Assembly (NCBI RefSeq): GCF_002117105.1
Contig: NZ_CP019343.1
Span: 4,154,001-4,218,000 of the forward strand
Reading direction: 5' to 3'
DNA length: 64,000 nt
DNA from: Oceanicoccus sagamiensis
Lineage (GTDB): Bacteria > Pseudomonadota > Gammaproteobacteria > Pseudomonadales > Dasaniaceae
In this document: one piece after another, positions 26,860-35,830 of the stretch
Layout: each line of letters opens with the position of its first letter
Position numbering within the stretch: position 1 is the first letter of the stretch
Notes under the pieces: model-generated
The model's input: only the letters and a program-made list of their open reading frames with translations
Told to the model about the DNA's origin: nothing
Databases searched by the model: none
Program-made: the position numbers and the translations under genes

Positions 26860-27501
26860 TTAACGGTCAGCGGATGGTTGTTTTTGTAAGTCCCAGATTA
26901 ACCGCTGATCAAAGGTATGGGCCGCCAGCATGGTTAGCACTACCACGGTGGAAAAATACGTGGCAGCAGGGCCGCCGGTAATGGTAGCTATGCCACCGAG
27001 ATCAACCAGCGTTACCAGAATGGCAATCACAAATAAATCCAGCATGGACCAGCGGCCAATAAATTGCACCATACGAAACATAATCGCGCACTGGCGCTGG
27101 TCCATCTGCCAATTAAAATGCACTTTTAATAATAACCAGTACAGACCCAACAGTTTTAGTAAAGGCACCGCGACACTGGCAATAAATACGACAATCGCAA
27201 TCGGTATCATATTGTAATGCACCAGAGCGATGACCCCAGAGATAATCGTATCGGGGCTGCCTTTGCCTAAATACATCACCGTCATTATCGGAAACACATT
27301 GGCAAAAACCAGAAAGACCGTTGAGCTCAGGCAGAGCGCCCAGGTGCGAGCAAGACTATTTTGATTACGGTAATGCACAGCATCACCGCAACGAGCACAC
27401 TGTTGATGATCACGGCCATTATCACGGTGTAACTTATGGCAGCTATGGCAAACCATATAGCCGCTGTCTCTGGCGGTGAATACCGTATTAGCTTTTGACA
27501 A
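26860..27501 (-). CDS. PqiA-like integral membrane protein (second copy)
   Basis: A polytopic inner-membrane partner of the MCE protein, about 213 residues. An N-terminal zinc-ribbon-like motif (CHSCHK then CARC) is followed by four hydrophobic helices with the PqiA features VFANVFPIMTV, VPLLKLLGLYWL and GRWSMLDLFV. E. coli PqiA has two such halves fused; here they are separate genes. The proposed start is a TTG at 27501, because a perfect AGGAGG lies six bases before it; an upstream ATG at 27525 has no comparable site. It overlaps the end of the preceding pqiA-like gene by 14 bases, consistent with translational coupling. Confidence 0.8.
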   Translation of the reverse strand: MSKANTVFTARDSGYMVCHSCHKLHRDNGRDHQQCARCGDAVHYRNQNSLARTWALCLSSTVFLVFANVFPIMTVMYLGKGSPDTIISGVIALVHYNMIPIAIVVFIASVAVPLLKLLGLYWLLLKVHFNWQMDQRQCAIMFRMVQFIGRWSMLDLFVIAILVTLVDLGGIATITGGPAATYFSTVVVLTMLAAHTFDQRLIWDLQKQPSADR

Positions 27502-28182
27502 GGGCAGCCTCCTCATCACTATCATCCGCAGTCTGTGAGCCGATTTTGTTCCAGACTATATGCGGGTCAAATACCGTCGAGCAAGCCGTGGCCACCACCA
27601 ATAAAATTGAAAATGACAGCAAACCAAAGCCCGGCACCAAAGCGCCCATATCTTTCATTTTGATATAGGACACCAATATCCCCAGCATATAAACATCAAA
27701 CATGCCCCACTCATCCAGATGCTGGTAGAGCTTTAAACAGAAACTCAAACTTTTATCCGACCAGTCCAATAAATAGCCGGCACTGGTATAGGCCAGCAAG
27801 ATCAGTTTCAACAGCGGCGCCAAAATACTGCAAAAGCACACCAGGAAACTCATCCACCAATACCCCCCTTGGCCATCAGTACAATGCCGTTAACCATGGT
27901 ATTGGTGGTACTCAAACCCATAATTTCCAGAGTAAACACTGGCAGTGTGTTGGCGGGAATAAACAGGATTAGGCCAGTCAGGCTTAAAGCCAGGGTACGG
28001 CTCATACTATTGGGGCGGGTAATATGTAAAACAGCATCACAGCGAGGACAGGTGGCTTTGCGATTGGCCTGGATTTTTTTATCCCGCAGCAACAGGTCAC
28101 AGTCGTGACAGGCCACTATATCGGCAGCTAACGGCAAAGGCGATGCAGAAGATGGACTGTTGGTCACTGAAGAATCGTTCAT
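27488..28182 (-). CDS. PqiA-like integral membrane protein (first copy), frameshifted in a G run
   Basis: Two overlapping frames together make one PqiA-type protein of about 231 residues. The first part (28182-27850) has the zinc-ribbon motifs CHDCD and CPRC and two helices (IPANTLPVFTLEIMG). The second (27853-27488) supplies the remaining helices (APLLKLILLAY, WGMFDVYMLGILV). The junction is a run of six G in the coding strand (27863-27868 on the plus strand as C). A seventh G would read KGGYWWMSFLV, a normal PqiA sequence. The same result would come from a -1 slip on the run. The second frame also has its own ATG overlapping the first stop as ATGA. Error, mutation or recoding cannot be told apart here. 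Confidence 0.75.
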
Positions 28183-28382
28183 AAATCCATTATTGTTTTA
28201 TTTAGTGATTATATTCTAGTCAAAAGAGCGGTTAACAGCTAACAGTTTTATCATGACTATAACGCCTGACATGGGCCTAAAACTTGAATCCAGAGGGCCT
28301 ATATGGCTAAATATGCGGCCTATTTTATGGGGGATTGCCAAGGTTTAGGCCCCCCAACGTCATTTATTTTCAGGAAATTACT

Positions 28383-29564
28383 ATGTCAGAAGATTCTGTA
28401 GTCATTGTTAGCGGTGCCCGTACACCTATGGGCGGATTAAACGGTTGCATGAGTGCTGCCTCCGCTGTTGATTTAGCCACCACGGCCATTGGCGCTGCTG
28501 TAGAGCGTTCCGGCGTGGCCGCAGAAGATATTGAGCAAGTGGTGATGGGTTGCGTATTACAGGCAGGCGTTAAGCAAGGCCCCGCCAGACAAGCCATGAT
28601 TCATGCTGGCATCCCTAAAACCACCGGCGCTGTTACCGTGAATAAGCTCTGTGGTTCCGGTATGCAGGCAGCTATTTATGCCCACGATATGATTAAAGCG
28701 GGCACCGCCACTATTGCACTGGCAGGCGGCATGGAGAGCATGACCAATGCTCCTCACGTACTACCCGCTTCCCGCAACGGTATCGGCACTGGCGATAAAA
28801 CCATTTACGATCATATGTTTCTCGACGGCTTATCTGATGCCTATACCGGCAGAGCGATGGGCACCTTTGCCCAGGGCACCGCAGACGATCACAATATTAC
28901 CCGTGAAGCGATGGATGCCTTTGCCATTGAGTCCACCACCCGCGCCCAAAAAGCCATTGCCGACGGTTCATTAAAAGCTGAAATTGTCCCTGTCACGATT
29001 AAAACCCGCAAAAGCGAAACCGTGATCGAAGATGATGAGCAGCCCGGTAAAGCTCGCCTGGATAAAATCCCCAGCCTGCGCCCTGCCTTTGCTAAAGACG
29101 GCACGATTACTCCTGCCAACTCCAGCTCTATTTCTGACGGCGCATCGGCACTGGTACTGATGAAAGAATCTGAAGCCAAGGCTCGCGGTTTAAAGCCCAT
29201 GGCGCGGATTGTTGCTCACTCTAGTAACTCCCATGAGCCAGAGTTATTTACTACGGCACCGATCGGTTCGATTGAAAAGGTGTTGGCCAAAGCGGGCTGG
29301 GCTAAAGACGATGTCGACCTATGGGAAATTAACGAAGCCTTTGCCATGGTGACAATGTTGGCCATTCAGGGTCTGGAACTTGATCACGCCAAGGTTAATG
29401 TTCATGGTGGCGCCTGTGCTCAGGGGCACCCCATTGGCTCAACTGGCTCACGCATTATTGTGACCCTGATGCATGCTATGCAGCAGTACGGTAAGCAGAA
29501 AGGTGTGGCTTCTCTATGTATTGGTGGTGGCGAGGCTTTATCTGTTGCTCTTGAAGCGATGTAA
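28383..29564 (+). CDS. Acetyl-CoA C-acetyltransferase (thiolase II type)
   Basis: A cytosolic biosynthetic-type thiolase of 393 residues that interconverts two acetyl-CoA and acetoacetyl-CoA. The nucleophilic cysteine is in NKLCGSGMQA (C90), the catalytic histidine in CAQGHPIGSTGSR (near 350) and the second cysteine in SLCIGGGEA (near 380). The ATG at 28383 is chosen over the ATG at 28335 because AGGAAA lies directly before it and the shorter protein matches family length. No PHA synthase or ketoacyl-CoA transferase is adjacent, so its pathway (ketogenesis, PHB, short-chain beta-oxidation) is open. A strong terminator follows. Confidence 0.92.
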   Translation: MSEDSVVIVSGARTPMGGLNGCMSAASAVDLATTAIGAAVERSGVAAEDIEQVVMGCVLQAGVKQGPARQAMIHAGIPKTTGAVTVNKLCGSGMQAAIYAHDMIKAGTATIALAGGMESMTNAPHVLPASRNGIGTGDKTIYDHMFLDGLSDAYTGRAMGTFAQGTADDHNITREAMDAFAIESTTRAQKAIADGSLKAEIVPVTIKTRKSETVIEDDEQPGKARLDKIPSLRPAFAKDGTITPANSSSISDGASALVLMKESEAKARGLKPMARIVAHSSNSHEPELFTTAPIGSIEKVLAKAGWAKDDVDLWEINEAFAMVTMLAIQGLELDHAKVNVHGGACAQGHPIGSTGSRIIVTLMHAMQQYGKQKGVASLCIGGGEALSVALEAM

Positions 29565-29583
29565 AACACCCACCGGCTATTCG

Positions 29584-29614
29584 AAAAAAAACCGCATTGA
29601 TTGCGGTTTTTTTT
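29584..29614. terminator. Bidirectional intrinsic terminator
   Basis: ACCGCA (29591-29596) pairs with TGCGGT (29602-29607) around TTGAT. A seven-base A-run precedes the stem and an eight-base T-run follows, so the hairpin can terminate both the thiolase gene and the convergent nitroreductase gene. Confidence 0.9.
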
Positions 29615-29619
29615 GGCTG

Positions 29620-30309
29620 TTATTCCAAAAAGTGTACCGACTCATCTAACCCGGCGCGCCCCACCCGGCATTGGTTGGCCGGGTAATCCTTATCTTCATA
29701 ACCGAAAGAAATACCGAATAATAATTTATTATTCGCCTCAATACCGGCGACCTCCCGCACAGTATTCGCATCAAAGCTCAGTGCTGTTTGCGGACAGCTC
29801 GCTAAACCGTGAGCGGTTAAAGCCAGCATTAAATTCTGTGCATAGAGCCCTATATCCGCCGCCTCTCTAAGACCAAAGGGCTCAGGTAAAAACAAAAAAG
29901 CCACATGGGGCGCACCAAAAAAATTAAAATTATCCAAAAAGGCCTGATGACGTCCCGCCTTATCATCCCGCTCAATACCCATGGCACCATATAGCTGCAT
30001 CGCAGAATCAAACTGACGTTCCCGGTAGACGCCCTGATATTTACCCTCGTACTCAAAATCCATATTGATGGTGCCACGGTCCATGGATTCGGTTAGACGG
30101 GAAGCGAGTTGATGACGTTTTTCACCGCTTAATATATAGACCTGCCAAGGCTGGGTATTGCAGTTGGACGGGGCCTTTTGCGCCAATTCAAACACAGTAT
30201 TGAGCAATGCCTGTGGCACGGGTTCCGGTAAAAAACCCCGTACCGAACGACGCTGGCTGACAATATCACTAAAGACCTGTTGTTGACTGACTGTTTGACT
30301 GACTGACAT
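29620..30309 (-). CDS. Nitroreductase family protein
   Basis: An FMN-dependent NAD(P)H oxidoreductase family member of 229 residues. The N-terminal RRSVRGFLPEPV and APSNCNTQPWQVYIL motifs bind FMN phosphate and ring in the family, and the late GLASCPQTAL and GISFGYED segments are also typical. Possible substrates are nitroaromatics, quinones or flavins. It lies 19 bases downstream of the alpha/beta hydrolase gene on the same strand and is probably co-transcribed. AGGTTAG precedes the ATG. Confidence 0.88.
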   Translation of the reverse strand: MSVSQTVSQQQVFSDIVSQRRSVRGFLPEPVPQALLNTVFELAQKAPSNCNTQPWQVYILSGEKRHQLASRLTESMDRGTINMDFEYEGKYQGVYRERQFDSAMQLYGAMGIERDDKAGRHQAFLDNFNFFGAPHVAFLFLPEPFGLREAADIGLYAQNLMLALTAHGLASCPQTALSFDANTVREVAGIEANNKLLFGISFGYEDKDYPANQCRVGRAGLDESVHFLE

Positions 30310-30328
30310 AGACTAACCTGTGCTCACT

Positions 30329-31105
30329 TTAGCTGGCGGTTAAAAACTGCTTCACCACATTATTAAAGGCCACGGGTTTCTCGGCGTGCAACCAATGGCC
30401 TGTATTTTGAATAATCTTCAGTTGTGCCTGACTAAACAGGCTTTCGATAGCATCGCGATAATCGGTTTTAATATAGGGCGATAGTTCACCCTTAATAAAT
30501 AAAGTGGGGCCAGTAAAAGGCTGTTCAGCCTCCAGCGCCTGACGCAAATCATCATAACGGCTTTCCAATACTCGGGTATTTAAACGCCATTGAAACTGCC
30601 CTGCCTCGTTTTTATAAAGGCTTTTTAATAGAAATAAGCGAACCCCATCCTCTTCTATATAAGACGTTAATAGCTCGTCTGCATCGCGACGGGAGGCCAG
30701 ACTGGCAAGATCCAGCGCATTAATAGCCGCAAACACCTCATCGTGATTGCCACCATAATAGACCGGTGCCATATCCGCTACCACCAAGCGCCCCACGCGT
30801 TCGGGAGCTGACAGGGCTAACTGCATCGCGACTTTGCCACCCAGCGAGTGCCCTAGCAGATGGGCATGGTCAATAGCCTTGGCATCCATAAATGCCAAGA
30901 CATCCGCAGCCATCTCTGGAAAGCGCATAGAGTCCGCCCAAAAGGAACGGCCGTGATTGCGTAAGTCCAGTTGATAGACGGTAAATAATCCAGCCAGAGC
31001 TTTGGCAATACTGGTTAAATTATCACCCATACCAAATAAGCCATGGAGCAATATCAGCGGCTCACCTTCACCGCTAACGCTATAATGTAAAACAGGGTTG
31101 GACAT
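30329..31105 (-). CDS. Alpha/beta hydrolase, YbfF-like esterase
   Basis: A cytosolic esterase of 258 residues. The oxyanion-hole region LLHGLFGMGDN, LDLRNHGRS, the nucleophile elbow GHSLGG and the catalytic histidine in NTGHWLHAEKP follow the pattern of E. coli YbfF, a short-chain acyl (thio)esterase. This fits the lipid-rich neighbourhood. It starts about 100 bases from the divergent lipoprotein gene and is followed by the nitroreductase gene. Confidence 0.88.
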   Translation of the reverse strand: MSNPVLHYSVSGEGEPLILLHGLFGMGDNLTSIAKALAGLFTVYQLDLRNHGRSFWADSMRFPEMAADVLAFMDAKAIDHAHLLGHSLGGKVAMQLALSAPERVGRLVVADMAPVYYGGNHDEVFAAINALDLASLASRRDADELLTSYIEEDGVRLFLLKSLYKNEAGQFQWRLNTRVLESRYDDLRQALEAEQPFTGPTLFIKGELSPYIKTDYRDAIESLFSQAQLKIIQNTGHWLHAEKPVAFNNVVKQFLTAS

Positions 31106-31204
31106 AGAGTGCTCTCATACGGTTATCCATAGAACGACCGGCTTCAAATCCGGCACAGTGATTGGTAGAATTAGCGCCACATTACCACTTATAGGACCAA
31201 ATCT

Positions 31205-31981
31205 GTGCGCATTATACTGCTTGTTGCCGTCGCTCTCATTCTCTCTTCTGTTGTTTCTTGCAGCAGCTCCGGCGGTTATAACCCTACCGTTTTCGACTAT
31301 GGTTACGAGGCAGAAAAAATTGCCGCCAAACCGATCAAAAAGGTTGTGCTGGCACCGGTCAGTATGGGGGCCCCTGCCCCCTCCTACCTGCAAAAGCGCG
31401 AGCGCAAAGTTAAAGCCATGGTCAAACAGTACCTTGAAAGCAATGGCTATGAGGTGTTGCCCAACTACCATTTTGAAAATGCCTGGAAACAAGCCAGCCG
31501 AACCTATGGCAATGTCTACGACCCCAGTACCGGCAAGATAGATATCAAAGCCTGGCGCGGCGCCATGATTACCACCGGTGAAATTCTCCGGGATCAAACC
31601 GATACCGACGCGATTATCTTTGCTGACTTATTTGAACATGAAGTGCAGCATAGCAACAGTATGAAGCACTATGCCCGCTGGTATGGCGTCACCCGTAAAC
31701 CCGCCCTGCAAGGCTCTGGCACCGGCGTACCTGTTGACTTTGACTGGTCCCAGCGGATCAAAGCCGCCTCGTTGATGGTCACGGTATACGATATCAGCCT
31801 GACCCGAGTCTTTGCCAGCCGCGGCGGTATTGATACCCTCTATGCGGTTGACCTGAAACGCTCTAACCCGGCCTTTGTACGCCGCAAAAAGATGCTAAAA
31901 AGTGAAGATAATATTGAAGAAGGCATAGAGCTGGCCTTCCACCCCTTTATTACCATGAAGAACTACCCCGGCAATAAATAG
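31205..31981 (+). CDS. Predicted lipoprotein of unknown function
   Basis: A 258-residue protein beginning with a GTG (31205), with a hydrophobic leader and a lipobox ending VVSC (about 16-19). The body has an even alpha/beta pattern; KKVVLAPVSMG and SNGYEVLPNYHFENAWK are reminiscent of lipoproteins that build on an ABC-transporter accessory or DUF799-like fold, but I cannot assign a family. GGA lies about nine bases before the GTG. The MEMO-family gene begins 65 bases later on the same strand, so co-transcription is possible. Confidence 0.65.
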   Translation: MRIILLVAVALILSSVVSCSSSGGYNPTVFDYGYEAEKIAAKPIKKVVLAPVSMGAPAPSYLQKRERKVKAMVKQYLESNGYEVLPNYHFENAWKQASRTYGNVYDPSTGKIDIKAWRGAMITTGEILRDQTDTDAIIFADLFEHEVQHSNSMKHYARWYGVTRKPALQGSGTGVPVDFDWSQRIKAASLMVTVYDISLTRVFASRGGIDTLYAVDLKRSNPAFVRRKKMLKSEDNIEEGIELAFHPFITMKNYPGNK

Positions 31982-32045
31982 TTGCAAAGCCCAGCCATTG
32001 CGGTCAATATTTAAACAACCGCAATGGATAGGGGTAACTCACAGT

Positions 32046-32855
32046 ATGCACAGTGTCAGGCAACCTGCCGTAGCGGGTCTGTTTTACCCCGGTTCTGCCC
32101 AGCAGCTATTAAAGGACGTTAAACAGCTATTAAGTGATGCCAGCCAAGCGCAGCAGCACAGCCCTATCCAGGCTAAAGCCATTATCGTCCCCCACGCAGG
32201 CTACATCTATTCTGGCTCTACCGCCGCCAAAGCTTTCTCCGCACTGGGCCCAAAAGCCAGCACCATTAAACGGGTGGTGATGGTTGGCCCCGCCCACCGG
32301 GTTAAGTTGCGCGGGCTGGCCATCAGCGATGTGCAATATTTTAGAACGCCACTAGGTGATATCCCCATTGATCAGGAGGCCAATAGCGCCTGCCTGAACC
32401 TGCCTGAGGTTCAAATTATGGACTCCGCCCACTGGCAGGAGCATAGCCTGGAAGTCCAACTGCCCTTTTTACAAGCCGTACTGGAAGACTTTAGCCTGGT
32501 TCCAGTGATTGTGGGCGATAGCACCAGTGCTGAAGTCCAGGCGCTACTGGACTTATTATGGGGCGGGCCAGAAACACTGATTGTGATTAGCAGCGACTTA
32601 AGCCACTTTCACGATTACAGCACCGCCCAATATATTGATCGCAGCACCTGCGAAGCCATCGAACACTTTGACCTTGACCATATCGATCTAAAACAAGCCT
32701 GCGGCTCCATTGGCCTTAAAGCCTTATTGCAAGCCGCCAAACATCGCAATATGCAAGTCCATACTCTGGGATTATGTAACTCTGGTGATACTTCTGGTGA
32801 CCAGGAACGCGTGGTAGGCTATGGTAGTTGGGCTTTTACTGATAAAACCCAATAA
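32046..32855 (+). CDS. AmmeMemoRadiSam system protein B (MEMO1 family)
   Basis: A cytosolic protein of 269 residues of the MEMO family, related in fold to non-haem iron dioxygenases. Conserved features are RQPAVAGLFYPG at the start, PHAGYIYSG, the histidine in VGPAHRV, and SSDLSHFHDY. The ATG at 32046 gives the family N-terminus; a TTG at 31998 is unlikely. It is followed after 26 bases by the AMMECR1-type gene. In many genomes these two cluster with a radical SAM enzyme, which is absent here. Confidence 0.9.
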   Translation: MHSVRQPAVAGLFYPGSAQQLLKDVKQLLSDASQAQQHSPIQAKAIIVPHAGYIYSGSTAAKAFSALGPKASTIKRVVMVGPAHRVKLRGLAISDVQYFRTPLGDIPIDQEANSACLNLPEVQIMDSAHWQEHSLEVQLPFLQAVLEDFSLVPVIVGDSTSAEVQALLDLLWGGPETLIVISSDLSHFHDYSTAQYIDRSTCEAIEHFDLDHIDLKQACGSIGLKALLQAAKHRNMQVHTLGLCNSGDTSGDQERVVGYGSWAFTDKTQ

Positions 32856-32881
32856 CCAATACATACCAAAAAGATTTTGTC

Positions 32882-33442
32882 ATGCTCTCCGCTATTGAAC
32901 GCCAACAACTGTTTTCCATTGTGCAAGAATCCATTCTGCACGGTCTAAACCTGACTACACGGATTGAACTGGACCACCAGCAATATGCACCGTCTTTATT
33001 CGCCCACCGAGCCAGCTTTGTTACCCTAAAGCTGGATGGTCTATTGCGAGGCTGCATTGGCTCTGTCTACGCCACTGAACCACTGATCGATAATCTCGCC
33101 TATAACGCCCACAGCGCTGCTTTTGATGACCCACGTTTTTTACCCGTCAACCAGGATGAGTTTCCCTTATTAGATATTGAGTTTTCCATTCTCAGTGAGC
33201 CAGAAACCATAGACTGTCGTTCCGAGCAGGATTTACTAGAGCAATTGCGGCCCGGCATTGATGGCTTAATTCTTACCGAAGGTGAACACTGTGCCACTTT
33301 TTTACCTACTGTGTGGGGGCAGATTAGCGATAATAGCCGTTTTGTCTATGAGCTAAAATTGAAGGCCGGGTTGGAGGGTGATTATTGGAGTGACACCCTT
33401 AAGGCAGAGCGTTATACCGTTGAGCATTACCGGAAAAAATAA
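32882..33442 (+). CDS. AmmeMemoRadiSam system protein A (AMMECR1 domain)
   Basis: A 186-residue protein with the AMMECR1 domain. The signature LRGCIGS lies near residues 57-63, preceded by ASFVTLKLDG and followed by NAHSAAFDDPRF and an FLPTVWGQ motif, all typical. The biochemical role of the family is unsettled. Pairing with the MEMO-type gene immediately upstream is the conserved context. The ribosome binding site is weak. The gene is convergent with the malonyl-CoA synthetase gene, separated by 15 bases. Confidence 0.9.
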   Translation: MLSAIERQQLFSIVQESILHGLNLTTRIELDHQQYAPSLFAHRASFVTLKLDGLLRGCIGSVYATEPLIDNLAYNAHSAAFDDPRFLPVNQDEFPLLDIEFSILSEPETIDCRSEQDLLEQLRPGIDGLILTEGEHCATFLPTVWGQISDNSRFVYELKLKAGLEGDYWSDTLKAERYTVEHYRKK

Positions 33443-33457
33443 AGCAGGCCACAAAGC

Positions 33458-34930
33458 TTAGCTGGCAAACTGCTGCCGCAATACATTCTTCTGCACCTTA
33501 CCCATCGTATTACGTGGCAACTCATCTAAAAAATGAACAAGCTTTGGGACTTTATAAGCTGCCAATGTTTCTCTGGCCTCGGCCGCAATCTGCTCCGGGC
33601 TTAAGGCCACCGTATGATCAAGCACCACCGCCACGGATACCGCCTCACCAAAATCAGCATCGGCCACACCAAACACCGCTGATTCTTTTACGCCCTCAAT
33701 AGCATCGATAACCAACTCCACTTCCTTGGGGTAAACATTATAGCCGCCACTAATCACCATATCTTTAGCCCGGCCTACAATGGAGATATAGCCATCTTCG
33801 CTAATAAGCCCTTGATCACCGGTAATAAAAAAACCATCGTCGGTAAATTCCTCCGCGGTTTTTTCCAGCATCTGCCAATAGCCTTGAAAAACATTGGGCC
33901 CTTTAACCTGAATAGAACCAATAACACCTTCCGACACAGCCTTATTGTTAGTATCGACAATACGGGCATCAACACCGGGCAAGGCAAAGCCTACCGTCCC
34001 CGCCCTGCGCTCACCGTGCAGAGGGTTAGAAATCAACATACTGGTTTCAGACATACCATAGCGCTCTAAAATCTTATGCCCCGTACGCTGCTCAAACAGC
34101 TGATGGGTACTTGCCAGCAATGGTGCAGAACCGGAAATAAATAAGCGCATCGCGTGGCAAGGCTGGGCAGAAAAATCCTCACTCGCCAGCAGCCGGGTAT
34201 AGAAAGTGGGCACGCCCATCATCACCGTGGCCCGGGGCAATTGCTCAATCACCTGTTCCACCTTAAAAGACGGCAAAAAAATCATCGAAGCACCAGCAGC
34301 TAACACACAATGACAGGCAACAAATAAACCGTGCACATGAAAAATCGGCAGCGCATGCAATAACACATCTTGCTGATCCCAGCCCCAATAATCGTGCAGC
34401 ATCAATGCATTGGCCGCCAGATTGCTGTGACTTAACATCGCGCCTTTAGGCCTGCCGGTGGTACCGGAGGTATAAAGAATAGCAGCCAGGTCATCAGCAC
34501 TGGAGTGGACGGTAGCAAATTGAGCGGGGGCTGTAGCACTGTGTGCCAGTAAGCCAGCCATCGTCTCAAACCTTGCCCCCTGCTGTTGCGCAAGAGTTTT
34601 GACGCTTGCTTGGTCGGCAACAATCAGCCCAGGGCCTGCATCCTGAAAAAAATACGCCAGCTCTGCCTGGGTATAAGCCGTATTAAGAGGTAAGTAGATC
34701 AGGCCAGCCCGTAAGCAGGCCAGATAAACCACCAGTACCTGTGCTGACTTATTGACCTGCACCGCCACTCTATCTCCGCTATTTAAATCGAGGCTAAGCA
34801 GATAATTAGCCATTCGGGCAGAACTGGCTTCCAGCTCCGCATAGGACAGCTGATCAATAATAAACGGCTGTTCACCATCAGCAGGAAAACGCTGACTGAG
34901 AATATGGTAAAGATTCTGATTACGGCTCAC
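33458..34930 (-). CDS. Malonyl-CoA synthetase (MatB-like acyl-CoA ligase)
   Basis: An AMP-forming ligase of 490 residues. The phosphate-binding loop YTSGTTGRPKGA, the adenine/acyl motif ERYGMSETSM, the hinge GRAKDMVISGG and the C-terminal catalytic lysine in NTMGKVQKNVLR are all present. The stretch SNPLHGERRAGTVGF is characteristic of MatB-type malonyl-CoA synthetases, so malonate is the best substrate guess, with methylmalonate or another short acid as alternatives. The start is a GTG with GAGG upstream. No malonate decarboxylase or transporter is adjacent. Confidence 0.8.
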   Translation of the reverse strand: MSRNQNLYHILSQRFPADGEQPFIIDQLSYAELEASSARMANYLLSLDLNSGDRVAVQVNKSAQVLVVYLACLRAGLIYLPLNTAYTQAELAYFFQDAGPGLIVADQASVKTLAQQQGARFETMAGLLAHSATAPAQFATVHSSADDLAAILYTSGTTGRPKGAMLSHSNLAANALMLHDYWGWDQQDVLLHALPIFHVHGLFVACHCVLAAGASMIFLPSFKVEQVIEQLPRATVMMGVPTFYTRLLASEDFSAQPCHAMRLFISGSAPLLASTHQLFEQRTGHKILERYGMSETSMLISNPLHGERRAGTVGFALPGVDARIVDTNNKAVSEGVIGSIQVKGPNVFQGYWQMLEKTAEEFTDDGFFITGDQGLISEDGYISIVGRAKDMVISGGYNVYPKEVELVIDAIEGVKESAVFGVADADFGEAVSVAVVLDHTVALSPEQIAAEARETLAAYKVPKLVHFLDELPRNTMGKVQKNVLRQQFAS

Positions 34931-35077
34931 TATAACAACCTCTGATACAGCCCTGAATATAAGCCCCTAAATGCAAGCCAACAAAACACCGGTATAAGTA
35001 GGATTACAGATTGCGTCCTACCTGCCGATTAAATAGTATTAAGAGGAATAATTTAACACTACGCCGTCCAAATCAAC

Positions 35078-35830
35078 ATGACTTTTATACAATCAATCAT
35101 TAAAAAAATTCTGCCTAATAGTGAGCAGGAAAACACCGGCACTGAAGATCACTATCTTCAGTTGGAACGACTGCGTATTGATCACGACTGGATTACCGCC
35201 AAGGTCACTAAAAATGGTGAGGTTTACCAAAGCCTGATCCTGCAAGTGGATATTGAACATAACGAACTGCTGATAGATGAACTCTACCCTCCCGATAAAC
35301 TCGACCACATCGAACCCGGCGATACCGTTGAAATCTATAGCCAAAATACCAGCAAGCCGGTTAATTTTTACAGCCGTATTCTGGCCCGGGAAACTGAAGG
35401 AGATGAAGCACGCTGGCGCTTGGAATTACCTGCTGAAGTAGGCCGTAATCAAAGTCGCAGCGCCTACCGTGTTTATGTTGAAAGTGAGCAAGATTTGGAA
35501 ATCGAACTCTATAGTGATAACGAGCCCATGCTGGATGTACGTATTATTAATATTTCCGCTGAGGGTATTAAGCTTAGCTTTGCCGAAGAGATCAAAGACC
35601 TCATAAAAGACGGTCAGGAATTCACCGACTGTATCATTCGCCTGCCTACCGGCTTTGATATTGACTGCGATATTGTACTGCGCAACCTATACAGTATTCG
35701 CACACCGCTACCCCACATTTTAGGCGGCGGTAAACTCACCATTGCCAACCCCCAACATCGCGTAAAATTACAGCAATACCTCGCTTCAGTACAGCGGCAA
35801 CAGCGTCGCAGGGAAACCCGCATTGCATAA
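35078..35830 (+). CDS. YcgR-like PilZ domain c-di-GMP effector
   Basis: A cytosolic protein of 250 residues. The N-terminal YcgR-like beta domain (about 25-120; LLIDELYPPD) precedes a PilZ domain (about 125-240). The c-di-GMP binding motifs are present: RxxxR as RSAYR and the D/NxSxxG motif as NISAEG. YcgR proteins slow flagellar rotation, but no motility gene is nearby. Instead its last bases overlap the start of an exported polysaccharide deacetylase, suggesting control of exopolysaccharide or cell wall. The ribosome binding site is weak. Confidence 0.88.
   Translation: MTFIQSIIKKILPNSEQENTGTEDHYLQLERLRIDHDWITAKVTKNGEVYQSLILQVDIEHNELLIDELYPPDKLDHIEPGDTVEIYSQNTSKPVNFYSRILARETEGDEARWRLELPAEVGRNQSRSAYRVYVESEQDLEIELYSDNEPMLDVRIINISAEGIKLSFAEEIKDLIKDGQEFTDCIIRLPTGFDIDCDIVLRNLYSIRTPLPHILGGGKLTIANPQHRVKLQQYLASVQRQQRRRETRIA

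Noticed and set aside
31115-31597. 160-codon frame opposite the lipoprotein gene
   Set aside because: The plus-strand gene has a lipobox and ribosome binding site; the opposite frame shows no coherent protein features.
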